Shown: piece after piece, positions 1 to 6,637 of the stretch
Layout: every line of letters begins with the position of its first letter
Position numbering within the stretch: the first letter of the stretch is position 1
NCBI GenBank assembly: GCA_003222395.1
Contig: QHWB01000031.1
Coordinates: 250,501-314,500 of the forward strand
Origin: Acidobacteriota bacterium
GTDB taxonomy: Bacteria > Acidobacteriota > Vicinamibacteria > Vicinamibacterales > CAVVIG01
Length of the DNA stretch: 64,000 nt
Direction: 5' to 3'
Made by a program: the position numbers and the translations under genes
The notes under the pieces: model-generated
What the model saw: only the letters and a program-made list of their open reading frames with translations
Told to the model about the DNA's origin: nothing
Database searches by the model: none

Positions 1-245
1 ATGATCGTCGACCGGCGCGCGATTTCGCGGCGATCCTGCATCTCGACGCCGAGGCCGTCGTGATGCGGCTGGCGCGTTTCAGGAACGTCGGGATCGCTGA
101 GCGCGACGATGTGGCGCGCCACCGGCTTCGGATCGGACGCGGGACCGCCGAGCACGACGGCGATCGCGTAGCCGGATTTCACGCGCAGACCGATCGCTCG
201 GCTAACGCCTTCGCGCGCCGTCCGAGCCGAGCCGTCGCGCTCCAT
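1..245 (-). CDS. Partial hypothetical protein, C-terminus beyond the window edge
   Basis: An open frame runs from an ATG at 245 to the left edge without a stop, giving about 81 residues. It starts 2 nt after the TGA of the upstream isocitrate lyase-family gene, so the two are probably translated from one mRNA. The protein contains GLRVKSGYAIAVVLGG followed by a region rich in charged residues. The codons use G/C at third positions like the neighbours, which supports real coding. I do not recognise a named family, and no catalytic motif is visible in the part present. Confidence 0.6.
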   Translation of the reverse strand, partial: MERDGSARTAREGVSRAIGLRVKSGYAIAVVLGGPASDPKPVARHIVALSDPDVPETRQPHHDGLGVEMQDRREIARRSTI

Positions 246-247
246 TG

Positions 248-1063
248 TCATCGCATCAGCTCGTTGACGTCGTCGTACGGCAGCGCGTGGTCGAGGAAGC
301 CGTACGTGCCGCGCGTCTTCAGCTCGCGCGCGATGTCGCGCATGAGCGCGAGCGCGGCGCGCGCCGGCCCCGATCCGATGCTGACGCGCGCGACACCCAT
401 CGCTTCGAGCTCCTGAACCGGCGGCGTCCCGGCGGTCGCGAGGATGTTCACCGGACCGCGGATCGAGCGGACCAACGCCGCGATCGTTTCGCGATCGCGC
501 ACGCCTGGAACGAAGACGCAGTCGGCGCCCGCGGCGAGAAACGCGTTGCCGCGCTCGATGGCGACCGGCAGGCGCGTCGGCAGCAGGCCGATGCCGCGGA
601 GGAACACGTCGGTGCGCGCGTTGATGACCACTCGCACGCCGCTCTTCGCCGACGACTTGGCGATCGTGGCGATCTTGTCGCATTGGAGCGACAGCGGCTC
701 CAGATCGGTGGTGCCCGGCACGCAGTCCTCGATGTTCACGCCGACCGCGCCCGCCGCGATGACGCGCTGCACGACGTCGGCGGCCGCGTTCGGCGTCGCC
801 GCGTATCCGTGCTCGATGTCGGCGGTCACCGGCACCGACACCGCGCGCGCGATCCGCGCGATCGCCTCGATCATTTCGTGAGGCGGAACCGCTCCCCCAT
901 CCGGATGGCCGAGCGCCGCGGCGACGCCGGCGCTCGTCGTCGCGACCGCGGAAAAGCCTTCGGCCTCCACGATCCGCGCCGTCGCCGCGTCCCACGCGTT
1001 GGGTAAAACGAGAATGGGCGGGCTCTTGTGCAGAGCCCGCAGGCGTTCCGCCTTGTCGGGCAT
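248..1063 (-). CDS. Isocitrate lyase/PEP mutase family protein
   Basis: This 271-residue protein belongs to the isocitrate lyase/phosphoenolpyruvate mutase superfamily, TIM-barrel enzymes that make or break C-C or C-P bonds next to a carboxylate using Mg. Visible family signatures are PNAWDAATAR near residue 21, ADIEHGYA near 81-88 (metal and substrate acids), NIEDC near 110-114 and NARTD further on. The isocitrate lyase KKCGH catalytic motif is absent, so it is closer to the PEP mutase/2-methylisocitrate lyase-like or oxaloacetate-hydrolase-like branch; the substrate is unknown. The ATG at 1063 is chosen because the family N-terminus begins there and a TATACT box lies 8 nt upstream, which suggests a leaderless mRNA. 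The next gene follows after 2 nt. Confidence 0.85.
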   Translation of the reverse strand: MPDKAERLRALHKSPPILVLPNAWDAATARIVEAEGFSAVATTSAGVAAALGHPDGGAVPPHEMIEAIARIARAVSVPVTADIEHGYAATPNAAADVVQRVIAAGAVGVNIEDCVPGTTDLEPLSLQCDKIATIAKSSAKSGVRVVINARTDVFLRGIGLLPTRLPVAIERGNAFLAAGADCVFVPGVRDRETIAALVRSIRGPVNILATAGTPPVQELEAMGVARVSIGSGPARAALALMRDIARELKTRGTYGFLDHALPYDDVNELMR

Positions 1064-1071
1064 GGCGGAAG

Positions 1072-1077
1072 AGTATA
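1072..1077 (-). promoter_or_regulatory. -10 box of the isocitrate lyase-family gene (leaderless type)
   Basis: On the minus strand TATACT matches the sigma70 -10 consensus at five of six positions and ends 8 nt before the ATG at 1063. Transcription would start at or next to the start codon. No convincing -35 box or Shine-Dalgarno sequence is seen. Confidence 0.5.
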
Positions 1078-1143
1078 CCCGCGGTTTCTGTTGATTCGCG
1101 CGCGGCCGCGGCGATCGACGCCGAACGGGCTGATATCGACAAT

Positions 1144-3789
1144 TTACTCCGCGCGTAAAGTCGTCACCGGATCGAGCATGATGGCGCGGCGCGCCGGCAC
1201 GAGGCACGCGCAGCAGCCGACGAGCGCGAGGGCGATTGTGACCACGGCGAACGTCGCCGCGTCGGTCGCGCTGATGCCGAATACCTGGCTCGCCATCACG
1301 CGCGTCGCCGCGGCGGCCCCTGCGAGTCCCAGCGCCGTGCCGGCGAGCACGAGCGCCATGCCGTCGGCGACGATCATCGCGAGCACGTGGCGCGGCCGCG
1401 CGCCGAGCGCCAGCCGGACGCCAATCTCGTGGGTGCGCTCCGCGACCGCAAACGCGACGATGCCGTAGATGCCGATGGCCGCCAGCGTCACCGCCAGCGC
1501 GGCGAAGAGAGACAGCAGCAGCGTATTGAACCGGCGCCGCCCCAGCGATTCCCCGATTCGATCCTCCATCGTCCGCACGCTCGAGATCGGCTGATCGGGA
1601 TCGATCGATGCGACGACTTCGCGCACGGCGCCGGCGGCCGAGGTCGGCTGGAACGATGTCCTCACGACGATGAACATCGGCCGCGCTGTCCAGCCCTGGA
1701 AGAGCGGCTGCGAGTACGGGACGTACAGCTCGGGCTTCTCGGCTGCATCCAGCGTGCGATGGCGGATGTTCCCGGCGACGCCGACGACTTCGTACCACGC
1801 CGGTTCCTGGCGATCGAACGCGACGCGCTTGCCGATCGGATCCTCATGGGGCCAGTACTTGTTCGCGAGCGCCTCGTTGACGACCGCGACACGCGGCGAC
1901 CGTAGCGTGTCGCGGGGCGTGACCTCGCGGCCGACCCGCAGCGGGATCCGCATCGCCGAGAAGTAGCCGGCGCTGACGAAGCGCACCTGCTCGTCCGGCT
2001 TCTCCGACGGCGGCGGATTGAGCTTCGCTTCGAGAAAGAACGAGCGATCCCCGCCGTAGCCGGAGAACGGCAGCGCGTCGATCGCGGCAACAGCCTCGAC
2101 GCCCGGCTTCGACGCCAGCTGCGAGAATACGTCCGCATAGAGCTGCTCGCTCTTCTCGAACGTGTACTTCGCCGTCGACGGCGCGAGTCGGAACGTGAGG
2201 AGATGACTCGGATCGAAGCCCGGTGCCACGTCCTGCAGTCGCGCAAAGCTGTTGATGAGAAGTCCGGCGCCAATCAGGACGACGAGCGAGAGTGCGACCT
2301 CGGCGACGACGAGCGCCCGGCGGACGCGATGACCTCCGGCGATCGTGCGGCTTCCCTCCTTCAGCGCTTCGGTGAGATCGGCGCGCGACGCCTGCAGCGC
2401 CGGCGCCACGCCGAACACGATTCCGGTGAGCATCGACAATGCAGCCGTGAACGCGACGACGCGGCCATCGAGCGCGACCTCGTGCAGCCGCGGAATGTCA
2501 GCCGGCGCGAGTGCGACGAGCGCCTTGACGGCCCAGAACGCGAGCGCGAGCCCGACGCCGCCGCCGATTGTCGACACCACGAGGCTCTCGGTGAGCAGCT
2601 GGCGGCCGATGCGAGAGCGCCGTGCGCCAAGCGCGGCGCGAATCGCGATCTCCTTTCGCCGCGCGTGAGCGCGCACGAGCAGCAGCCCCGCGATGTTCGC
2701 GCACGCGATCGCCAGCACCAGCGACACGGCGCCGAGCAGCAGATACAAACCGGCCGTCGTGTCGCTGAGGATGTCGCCTTTCAGATTGCGGACGGTCGTC
2801 GTGAAGCCGCCGCGGTAATGCGACGGGTAGTCGCGCACGAGCGAGTCGGCGACGTGGTTCATCGCCTCCTGCGCCTGCGCGATGGTGACGCCCGGTTTCA
2901 GCCGCGCCAGCACCGTGTAGGTGCGCGATCCGCGGTTGTTGTCGCTCAGCAGCTCCGCGTCGATCACGATCGGCATCCACACGTCCGGCTCGTTCTCGCC
3001 GAAAGCGAACACGGTTCCCGGGCGCAGCACACCGACGATTTCGGTGAGCTGCCCTTCGAGCGCGACGAGGCGGCCGACGACACCCGGGTCGCCGCCGAAG
3101 CGCCGTTGCCACACCGCATGACTGAGCACGGCCACGCGGGCGCGACCCGGCTGATTGTCGGCGTCCTGCAGCACGCGACCGATCGCCGTCCTGGCGCCGA
3201 CCAGCGGAAACAGGCTGCCGGTGACGACGACGCCGTTGAGGCGCTCGGCTTCACCCTGACCGGTGAGGTTGAACGCCGCCGGGTCATAGGCGCCAATCGC
3301 ATCGAAGACCCGGCTGCGATCGCGGAAGTCGACGTACTCCGCGCCCGAGACCACGATGTCCTGCAGATGGATCGACGGCAGGTTGCCCCAGACGACCACG
3401 AGACGATCCGCGTCAGGATAGGGAAGCGGACGCAGCACGATCGCGTTGACGACGCTGAAGATGGCGGCGGTCGCGCCGATGGCGAGCGCCAGCGTCGCCA
3501 CGACGGTCGTCGCGAAGAGAGGGTTCTTTCCCAGCCCGCGGACCGCATACCGAAGATCGCCAACGACGTCGCCGACGCCGAAGGCCACCGCAGCGGCAGA
3601 CGCCGGACGCGTGGATCGTTCGCGCACATCGGCGCCTTTTCGCGACTCGGCGGGCTCGTCGAGGTCGAGCTCCGCCCGCGTCGCGCGCACGGCTTCCTCG
3701 TGCGAGGCGCCCGCGGCGCGCAACTCGTCGTAGCGGTCGTCGAGATGCTGCTGCATCTCCTCGTTCACCGAGCGTCCCCAGTCAGGCAT
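1144..3789 (-). CDS. ADOP-type MacB/FtsX-like ABC transporter permease
   Basis: This 881-residue integral membrane protein is an acidobacterial duplicated orphan permease. A cytoplasmic prefix of about 75 residues comes first. It is followed by a first MacB-like periplasmic core flanked by membrane segments (near 95-115 and three segments near 345-490), then a second periplasmic core and a final FtsX unit with three segments near 765-870. The C-terminus RAIMLDPVTTLRAE is typical of FtsX permeases. No ATPase is encoded beside it, as is usual for this family; the substrate is unknown. Its start overlaps the stop of the PadR regulator gene by 8 nt, so the pair is translationally coupled and probably under PadR control. 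Confidence 0.92.
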   Translation of the reverse strand: MPDWGRSVNEEMQQHLDDRYDELRAAGASHEEAVRATRAELDLDEPAESRKGADVRERSTRPASAAAVAFGVGDVVGDLRYAVRGLGKNPLFATTVVATLALAIGATAAIFSVVNAIVLRPLPYPDADRLVVVWGNLPSIHLQDIVVSGAEYVDFRDRSRVFDAIGAYDPAAFNLTGQGEAERLNGVVVTGSLFPLVGARTAIGRVLQDADNQPGRARVAVLSHAVWQRRFGGDPGVVGRLVALEGQLTEIVGVLRPGTVFAFGENEPDVWMPIVIDAELLSDNNRGSRTYTVLARLKPGVTIAQAQEAMNHVADSLVRDYPSHYRGGFTTTVRNLKGDILSDTTAGLYLLLGAVSLVLAIACANIAGLLLVRAHARRKEIAIRAALGARRSRIGRQLLTESLVVSTIGGGVGLALAFWAVKALVALAPADIPRLHEVALDGRVVAFTAALSMLTGIVFGVAPALQASRADLTEALKEGSRTIAGGHRVRRALVVAEVALSLVVLIGAGLLINSFARLQDVAPGFDPSHLLTFRLAPSTAKYTFEKSEQLYADVFSQLASKPGVEAVAAIDALPFSGYGGDRSFFLEAKLNPPPSEKPDEQVRFVSAGYFSAMRIPLRVGREVTPRDTLRSPRVAVVNEALANKYWPHEDPIGKRVAFDRQEPAWYEVVGVAGNIRHRTLDAAEKPELYVPYSQPLFQGWTARPMFIVVRTSFQPTSAAGAVREVVASIDPDQPISSVRTMEDRIGESLGRRRFNTLLLSLFAALAVTLAAIGIYGIVAFAVAERTHEIGVRLALGARPRHVLAMIVADGMALVLAGTALGLAGAAAATRVMASQVFGISATDAATFAVVTIALALVGCCACLVPARRAIMLDPVTTLRAE

Positions 3790-4132
3790 GCTCCACCCGT
3801 GTGATGCGGTTGATCGCCTCGACGAAGTCGCGCCACGTATTGCGCTGCGACGCCAGCACGCCGGCGCCGGCGGCCGTCAGCTTGTAATAGCGGCGGCGCC
3901 GCTGGCCGGCCTTCTCCACCCAGCGCCCTTGAATCCAGCCGCGATGCTCGAGCCGGTAGAGCAGCGGGTACAGCGAGGCGACGCGGAATTTCAGCAGCCC
4001 TCCGGATCGGGTCTCGATCAGCTTGCTCAGGTCGTATCCGTGGCGCGGCTCGTTTTCGAGGAGCGAGAGGATCAACAGCTCCGCGCTCCCTTTTTTCAGC
4101 TCCCGATCGAGCATCGCGTTGTTATGTTGCAT
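3782..4132 (-). CDS. PadR family transcriptional regulator
   Basis: This 116-residue winged-helix repressor has the PadR signatures ELLILSLLENEPRHGYDL (helices 1-2), ASLYPLLYRLEHRGWI (recognition helix and following turn) and the basic wing GQRRRRYYKLT. PadR proteins respond to small molecules or cell-envelope stress and commonly control an adjacent transporter. Here the gene precedes and overlaps an ADOP permease by 8 nt. The ATG at 4132 is preferred over the in-frame ATG at 4114 because a -10-like box ends 6 nt before it and neither start has a Shine-Dalgarno sequence. A perfect inverted repeat covers the -10 box and start codon, which suggests autoregulation. Confidence 0.92.
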   Translation of the reverse strand: MQHNNAMLDRELKKGSAELLILSLLENEPRHGYDLSKLIETRSGGLLKFRVASLYPLLYRLEHRGWIQGRWVEKAGQRRRRYYKLTAAGAGVLASQRNTWRDFVEAINRITRVEHA

Positions 4133-4140
4133 AGCAACAT
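4124..4140. promoter_or_regulatory. Putative PadR operator
   Basis: A perfect 7-bp inverted repeat, ATGTTGC-ATA-GCAACAT, covers the first codons of the padR-like gene and the edge of its -10 box. Known PadR operators are ATGT...ACAT palindromes, and this site has exactly those ends. Binding here would block transcription of the regulator and the permease gene behind it. The role is inferred from position and pattern. Confidence 0.55.
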
Positions 4141-4167
4141 ATTGCTCTAAGGCATAACACGCGTCAA
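4139..4167 (-). promoter_or_regulatory. Promoter of the padR-permease operon
   Basis: On the minus strand a TTGACG -35 box (4162-4167) is followed after 17 nt by CAATAT (4139-4144), which ends 6 nt before the ATG at 4132. The -35 box is strong and the -10 box weak. The spacing to the start codon predicts a leaderless transcript. Confidence 0.45.
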
Positions 4168-4195
4168 GCGGCGCAAACGTTGACTGTTAACATCT

Positions 4196-4212
4196 GACGG
4201 CGATCCGCCGTC
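4196..4212. promoter_or_regulatory. Small hairpin in the leader of the sigma factor gene
   Basis: A perfect 7-bp inverted repeat, GACGGCG-ATC-CGCCGTC, lies 21 nt before the ECF sigma start. Just upstream, 4179-4191 is a near-palindrome (GTTGACTGTTAAC). Either could be a regulator site or an mRNA hairpin; the sequence does not decide between them. Confidence 0.3.
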
Positions 4213-4233
4213 CTCCTCAGGGGCGGACCTCGC

Positions 4234-4797
4234 ATGGACCACGTGCTCGAGCTTCCGCGCGTTCCCGTCGTGACCTGGCGCCGCGAGCCGGAGACCCTTG
4301 CCGAGACGATCCGCGCCGTCGCGAGCGGCGACCAGGACGCGTTCGCGCGGCTGTACGCCGACTACGTCCGCCTGGTCCACGCGATCGTGCTCGGACGCGT
4401 GCCGCGCCGCGACGTCGACGACCTCGTGCAGGACGTGTTTCTCACCGCGTACGTGCGCGTCCGCGAGCTGCGCGATCCGGCGGCGTTCGGCGGCTGGATC
4501 GCCGCCATCGCGCGCAACCGTGCGACCGATTACCTGCGGCAGTCGCCGCGGCAGGAACCACTGCCGGAGGAGGTCGCCGGCGGCGATCCGATCGAAGCGG
4601 AAACGCTCGCCGTGCTCGACGTGGTGCGGAAGCTCCCCGACGCGTACCGCGAGACGCTGCTGATGCGGCTCGTCGAGGGGATGAGCGGAAACGAAATCGC
4701 CGAACGCACCGGGCTGACGCCCGCGTCGGTGCGCGTGAATCTGCATCGCGGGATGAAATTGCTCCGCCAGCGACTGGGATGGACCGGCCATGAATGA
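4234..4797 (+). CDS. ECF-type RNA polymerase sigma factor
   Basis: This 187-residue protein has the two conserved parts of an extracytoplasmic-function sigma factor. Region 2 runs from about residue 30 to 95 (DAFARLYADYVRLVHAI, then DDLVQDVFLTAYVR and AFGGWIAAIARNRATDYLR). Region 4 runs from about 128 to 182, with the helix-turn-helix EGMSGNEIAERTGLTPASVR. It would direct RNA polymerase to a small regulon in response to an envelope signal. The stop overlaps the next gene, a FecR-like membrane protein, by 8 nt, so that protein is the likely partner anti-sigma factor. No clear self-promoter was identified. Confidence 0.93.
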   Translation: MDHVLELPRVPVVTWRREPETLAETIRAVASGDQDAFARLYADYVRLVHAIVLGRVPRRDVDDLVQDVFLTAYVRVRELRDPAAFGGWIAAIARNRATDYLRQSPRQEPLPEEVAGGDPIEAETLAVLDVVRKLPDAYRETLLMRLVEGMSGNEIAERTGLTPASVRVNLHRGMKLLRQRLGWTGHE

Positions 4798-5827
4798 CGA
4801 CTACTTGTGGGACGCCTCGGGCCCGCCCGATCCCGACATCCAACGTCTGGAACGGCTGCTCGGACGGCTGCGCAGCACGCGGAATGCCGGTGAATTCCGC
4901 GTGAAGGCGGACGCCGCCGATCTCGCGGTCGTCCGCTGGACATCGGCGCGCTTTCTCGCGCCGGCGCTCGCGGCGGCGGCCGCGATCGTCATGATGGTCG
5001 GCGCCACGTGGAGCACCGTTCGCGTGGCGTCGCCGCCGTCGACATTTTCCTACTGGCCGGTCGCGGCGATCGAGGGGCGGCCGCGGATCGGATCGACGGC
5101 GCTCGCGGGATCGGGACGGCTGGCGGTCGGGCAAACCCTCGTCACCGACGCCGTCTCGCGCGCGCGCGTCGAGGTCGGCACGATTGGCGAGGTCACGGTC
5201 GATCCCGATTCGCGCGTGCGACTCGTCTCCACGCGCGACGGCCATCATCGCTTTGCGCTCGCGAGCGGCACGCTCCGCGCCGTCATCACGGCGCCGCCGG
5301 GCCAGTTCGTCGTCGAGACGCCGTCGGCAACCGCGATCGACCTCGGGTGCGCGTACACGTTGCACGTCGACGAAGACGGGTCCGGTTTGCTGAGGGTCAC
5401 CGCGGGCTGGGTATCGCTGCAGCTCGCCGCGCGCGAATCGTTCGTGCCGGCCGGCGCCTCGGCGCGCATCGATTCGGCGCTCGGTCCGGGCACGCCGCGG
5501 TACGACGACGAGGATCGGGAGTATCAGGACGCGATCGATACGTTCGACTTCGATGAGGATCCGGGGCGGCGCGCGTCCGCGCTGCGCGCGCTGCTCGCGC
5601 GCACGCATTCAGGCGACGCGGTCACGCTCTGGCATCTGCTGTCGCGCGTCGGCGAACCCGATCGGGCGGCCGTCGCCGACGCGCTCGCGGATCAGGTCGC
5701 GATCCCGGCCGGCGTCACGCGCGACCAGGTCCTGCGGCTCGATCGCGACGCGCTCGACGCGTGGTGGAACGCGCTCGGCCTGGGCGACGCGACGTGGTGG
5801 AGAAAATGGAGGTTGGAAAACTGGTGA
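4790..5827 (+). CDS. FecR-like anti-sigma/membrane sensor protein
   Basis: This 345-residue protein has a short cytoplasmic N-terminus (about 50 residues), one membrane segment near 52-75 rich in Ala, and a periplasmic part. That part contains a FecR-like beta domain around residues 95-225, with runs such as VEVGTIGEVTVDPDSRVRL and PPGQFVVETPSATAIDLG. The last 100 residues are helical and acidic. FecR-type proteins receive a periplasmic signal and hold or release an ECF sigma factor. The 8-nt overlap with the sigma gene supports that pairing. No ferric-citrate receptor is encoded next to it. Confidence 0.85.
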   Translation: MNDDYLWDASGPPDPDIQRLERLLGRLRSTRNAGEFRVKADAADLAVVRWTSARFLAPALAAAAAIVMMVGATWSTVRVASPPSTFSYWPVAAIEGRPRIGSTALAGSGRLAVGQTLVTDAVSRARVEVGTIGEVTVDPDSRVRLVSTRDGHHRFALASGTLRAVITAPPGQFVVETPSATAIDLGCAYTLHVDEDGSGLLRVTAGWVSLQLAARESFVPAGASARIDSALGPGTPRYDDEDREYQDAIDTFDFDEDPGRRASALRALLARTHSGDAVTLWHLLSRVGEPDRAAVADALADQVAIPAGVTRDQVLRLDRDALDAWWNALGLGDATWWRKWRLENW

Positions 5828-5857
5828 ATTGATCGAATCCATGAGCGCGTTCAGTCG

Positions 5858-5875
5858 TGTAGCGTGCGTGCTACA
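5858..5875. promoter_or_regulatory. Operator of the toxin-antitoxin operon
   Basis: The inverted repeat TGTAGC-N6-GCTACA overlaps the -10 box TACAAT at 5872-5877. Antitoxins of the Phd/YefM family repress their own operon by binding such palindromes over the promoter. The match of site, promoter and gene type supports that reading. Confidence 0.5.
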
Positions 5876-5877
5876 AT
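5872..5877 (+). promoter_or_regulatory. -10 box of the toxin-antitoxin operon (leaderless type)
   Basis: TACAAT ends 6 nt before the GTG start codon of the antitoxin gene, with a weak -35 (TTCAGT) 16 nt further upstream. The transcript would begin at the GTG. Confidence 0.5.
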
Positions 5878-5883
5878 GACTCC

Positions 5884-6138
5884 GTGAGCCACCGGATCAC
5901 CCAACGAGAGCTCCGCAACGACAGCGGACGAATCATGCGGGCTCTGGACAGGGGAAAAGCCTTCATCGTCACGCGCAATGGTGTGCCCGTCGGGGAGCTG
6001 ATTCCCGTACGACAGCGGCAATACGTGCCGACCGAAACCGCACTGGCGGCTTTCGCCAATGCCCCACGCGTAGCGTTCCGGCGATTTCGGAAAGATGTAG
6101 ACGCCGTTAGCAATCAGGATCCCACGCCGCGTGGCTGA
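5884..6138 (+). CDS. Phd/YefM family antitoxin
   Basis: This 84-residue protein matches the Phd/YefM antitoxin family. The N-terminal DNA-binding part has the typical RITQRELRNDSGRIMRAL and a short beta turn, FIVTRNGVPVGELIP. The C-terminal 30 residues are the flexible part that would cover the toxin active site. It neutralises the PIN-domain RNase encoded next and probably represses the operon at the palindrome in its promoter. The start is GTG, placed directly behind a -10 box without a ribosome binding site. The stop overlaps the toxin start by 8 nt. Confidence 0.88.
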   Translation: MSHRITQRELRNDSGRIMRALDRGKAFIVTRNGVPVGELIPVRQRQYVPTETALAAFANAPRVAFRRFRKDVDAVSNQDPTPRG

Positions 6139-6541
6139 CCCACGCCATCCCCGCGGACTAGTCGACACTTCCGTTGTCATCGACCTGGAGCTGGTAGACC
6201 TCGCCGACTTGCCCTTGGAGCTCGCGGTCTCGGCGATTACGATGGCTGAACTCGCGGCGGGTCCACACGCAACCGCCGATCCGGCTGAACGCGCCCGGCG
6301 TCAGGATCGATTGCAACGTGCCGAAGCGACCTTCGATCCCTTGCCAGTCGATGTGGCGGTCGCTCGAGCGTACGGCCGTGTCTACACGGCAGTCGCCGTG
6401 GCAGGGCGCAAGGCACGAGGCCGGCGCGCGTTCGATCTGCTCATCGCCGCAACGGCAATTGCCGCCGGTCTGCCCCTCTACACTCGCAATCCGGACGATT
6501 TCTCCGGTCTCTCGGAGCTGCTCGAGATCGTCACTGTGTGA
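6131..6541 (+). CDS. VapC-like PIN-domain toxin ribonuclease
   Basis: This 136-residue PIN-domain protein has the expected Mg-binding acids: Asp12 in VDTSVVID, Glu40 in ITMAELAAG, Asp102 in RAFDLLIAATA and Asp122/123 in TRNPDDF. VapC toxins cleave tRNA or rRNA when released from their antitoxin. The GTG start overlaps the antitoxin stop by 8 nt, so both are made from one mRNA. All catalytic residues are intact. The RNA target cannot be told from sequence. Confidence 0.9.
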   Translation: MADPRHPRGLVDTSVVIDLELVDLADLPLELAVSAITMAELAAGPHATADPAERARRQDRLQRAEATFDPLPVDVAVARAYGRVYTAVAVAGRKARGRRAFDLLIAATAIAAGLPLYTRNPDDFSGLSELLEIVTV

Positions 6542-6637
6542 TCTTTGCGCCCGATTCGGTTTTGGTCGTCGTGGCTCATCACTACGGCGGCATTTCTGCC
6601 GAACGTCAATATTCGGCTCATCTGAGCGCGTGGCGCG

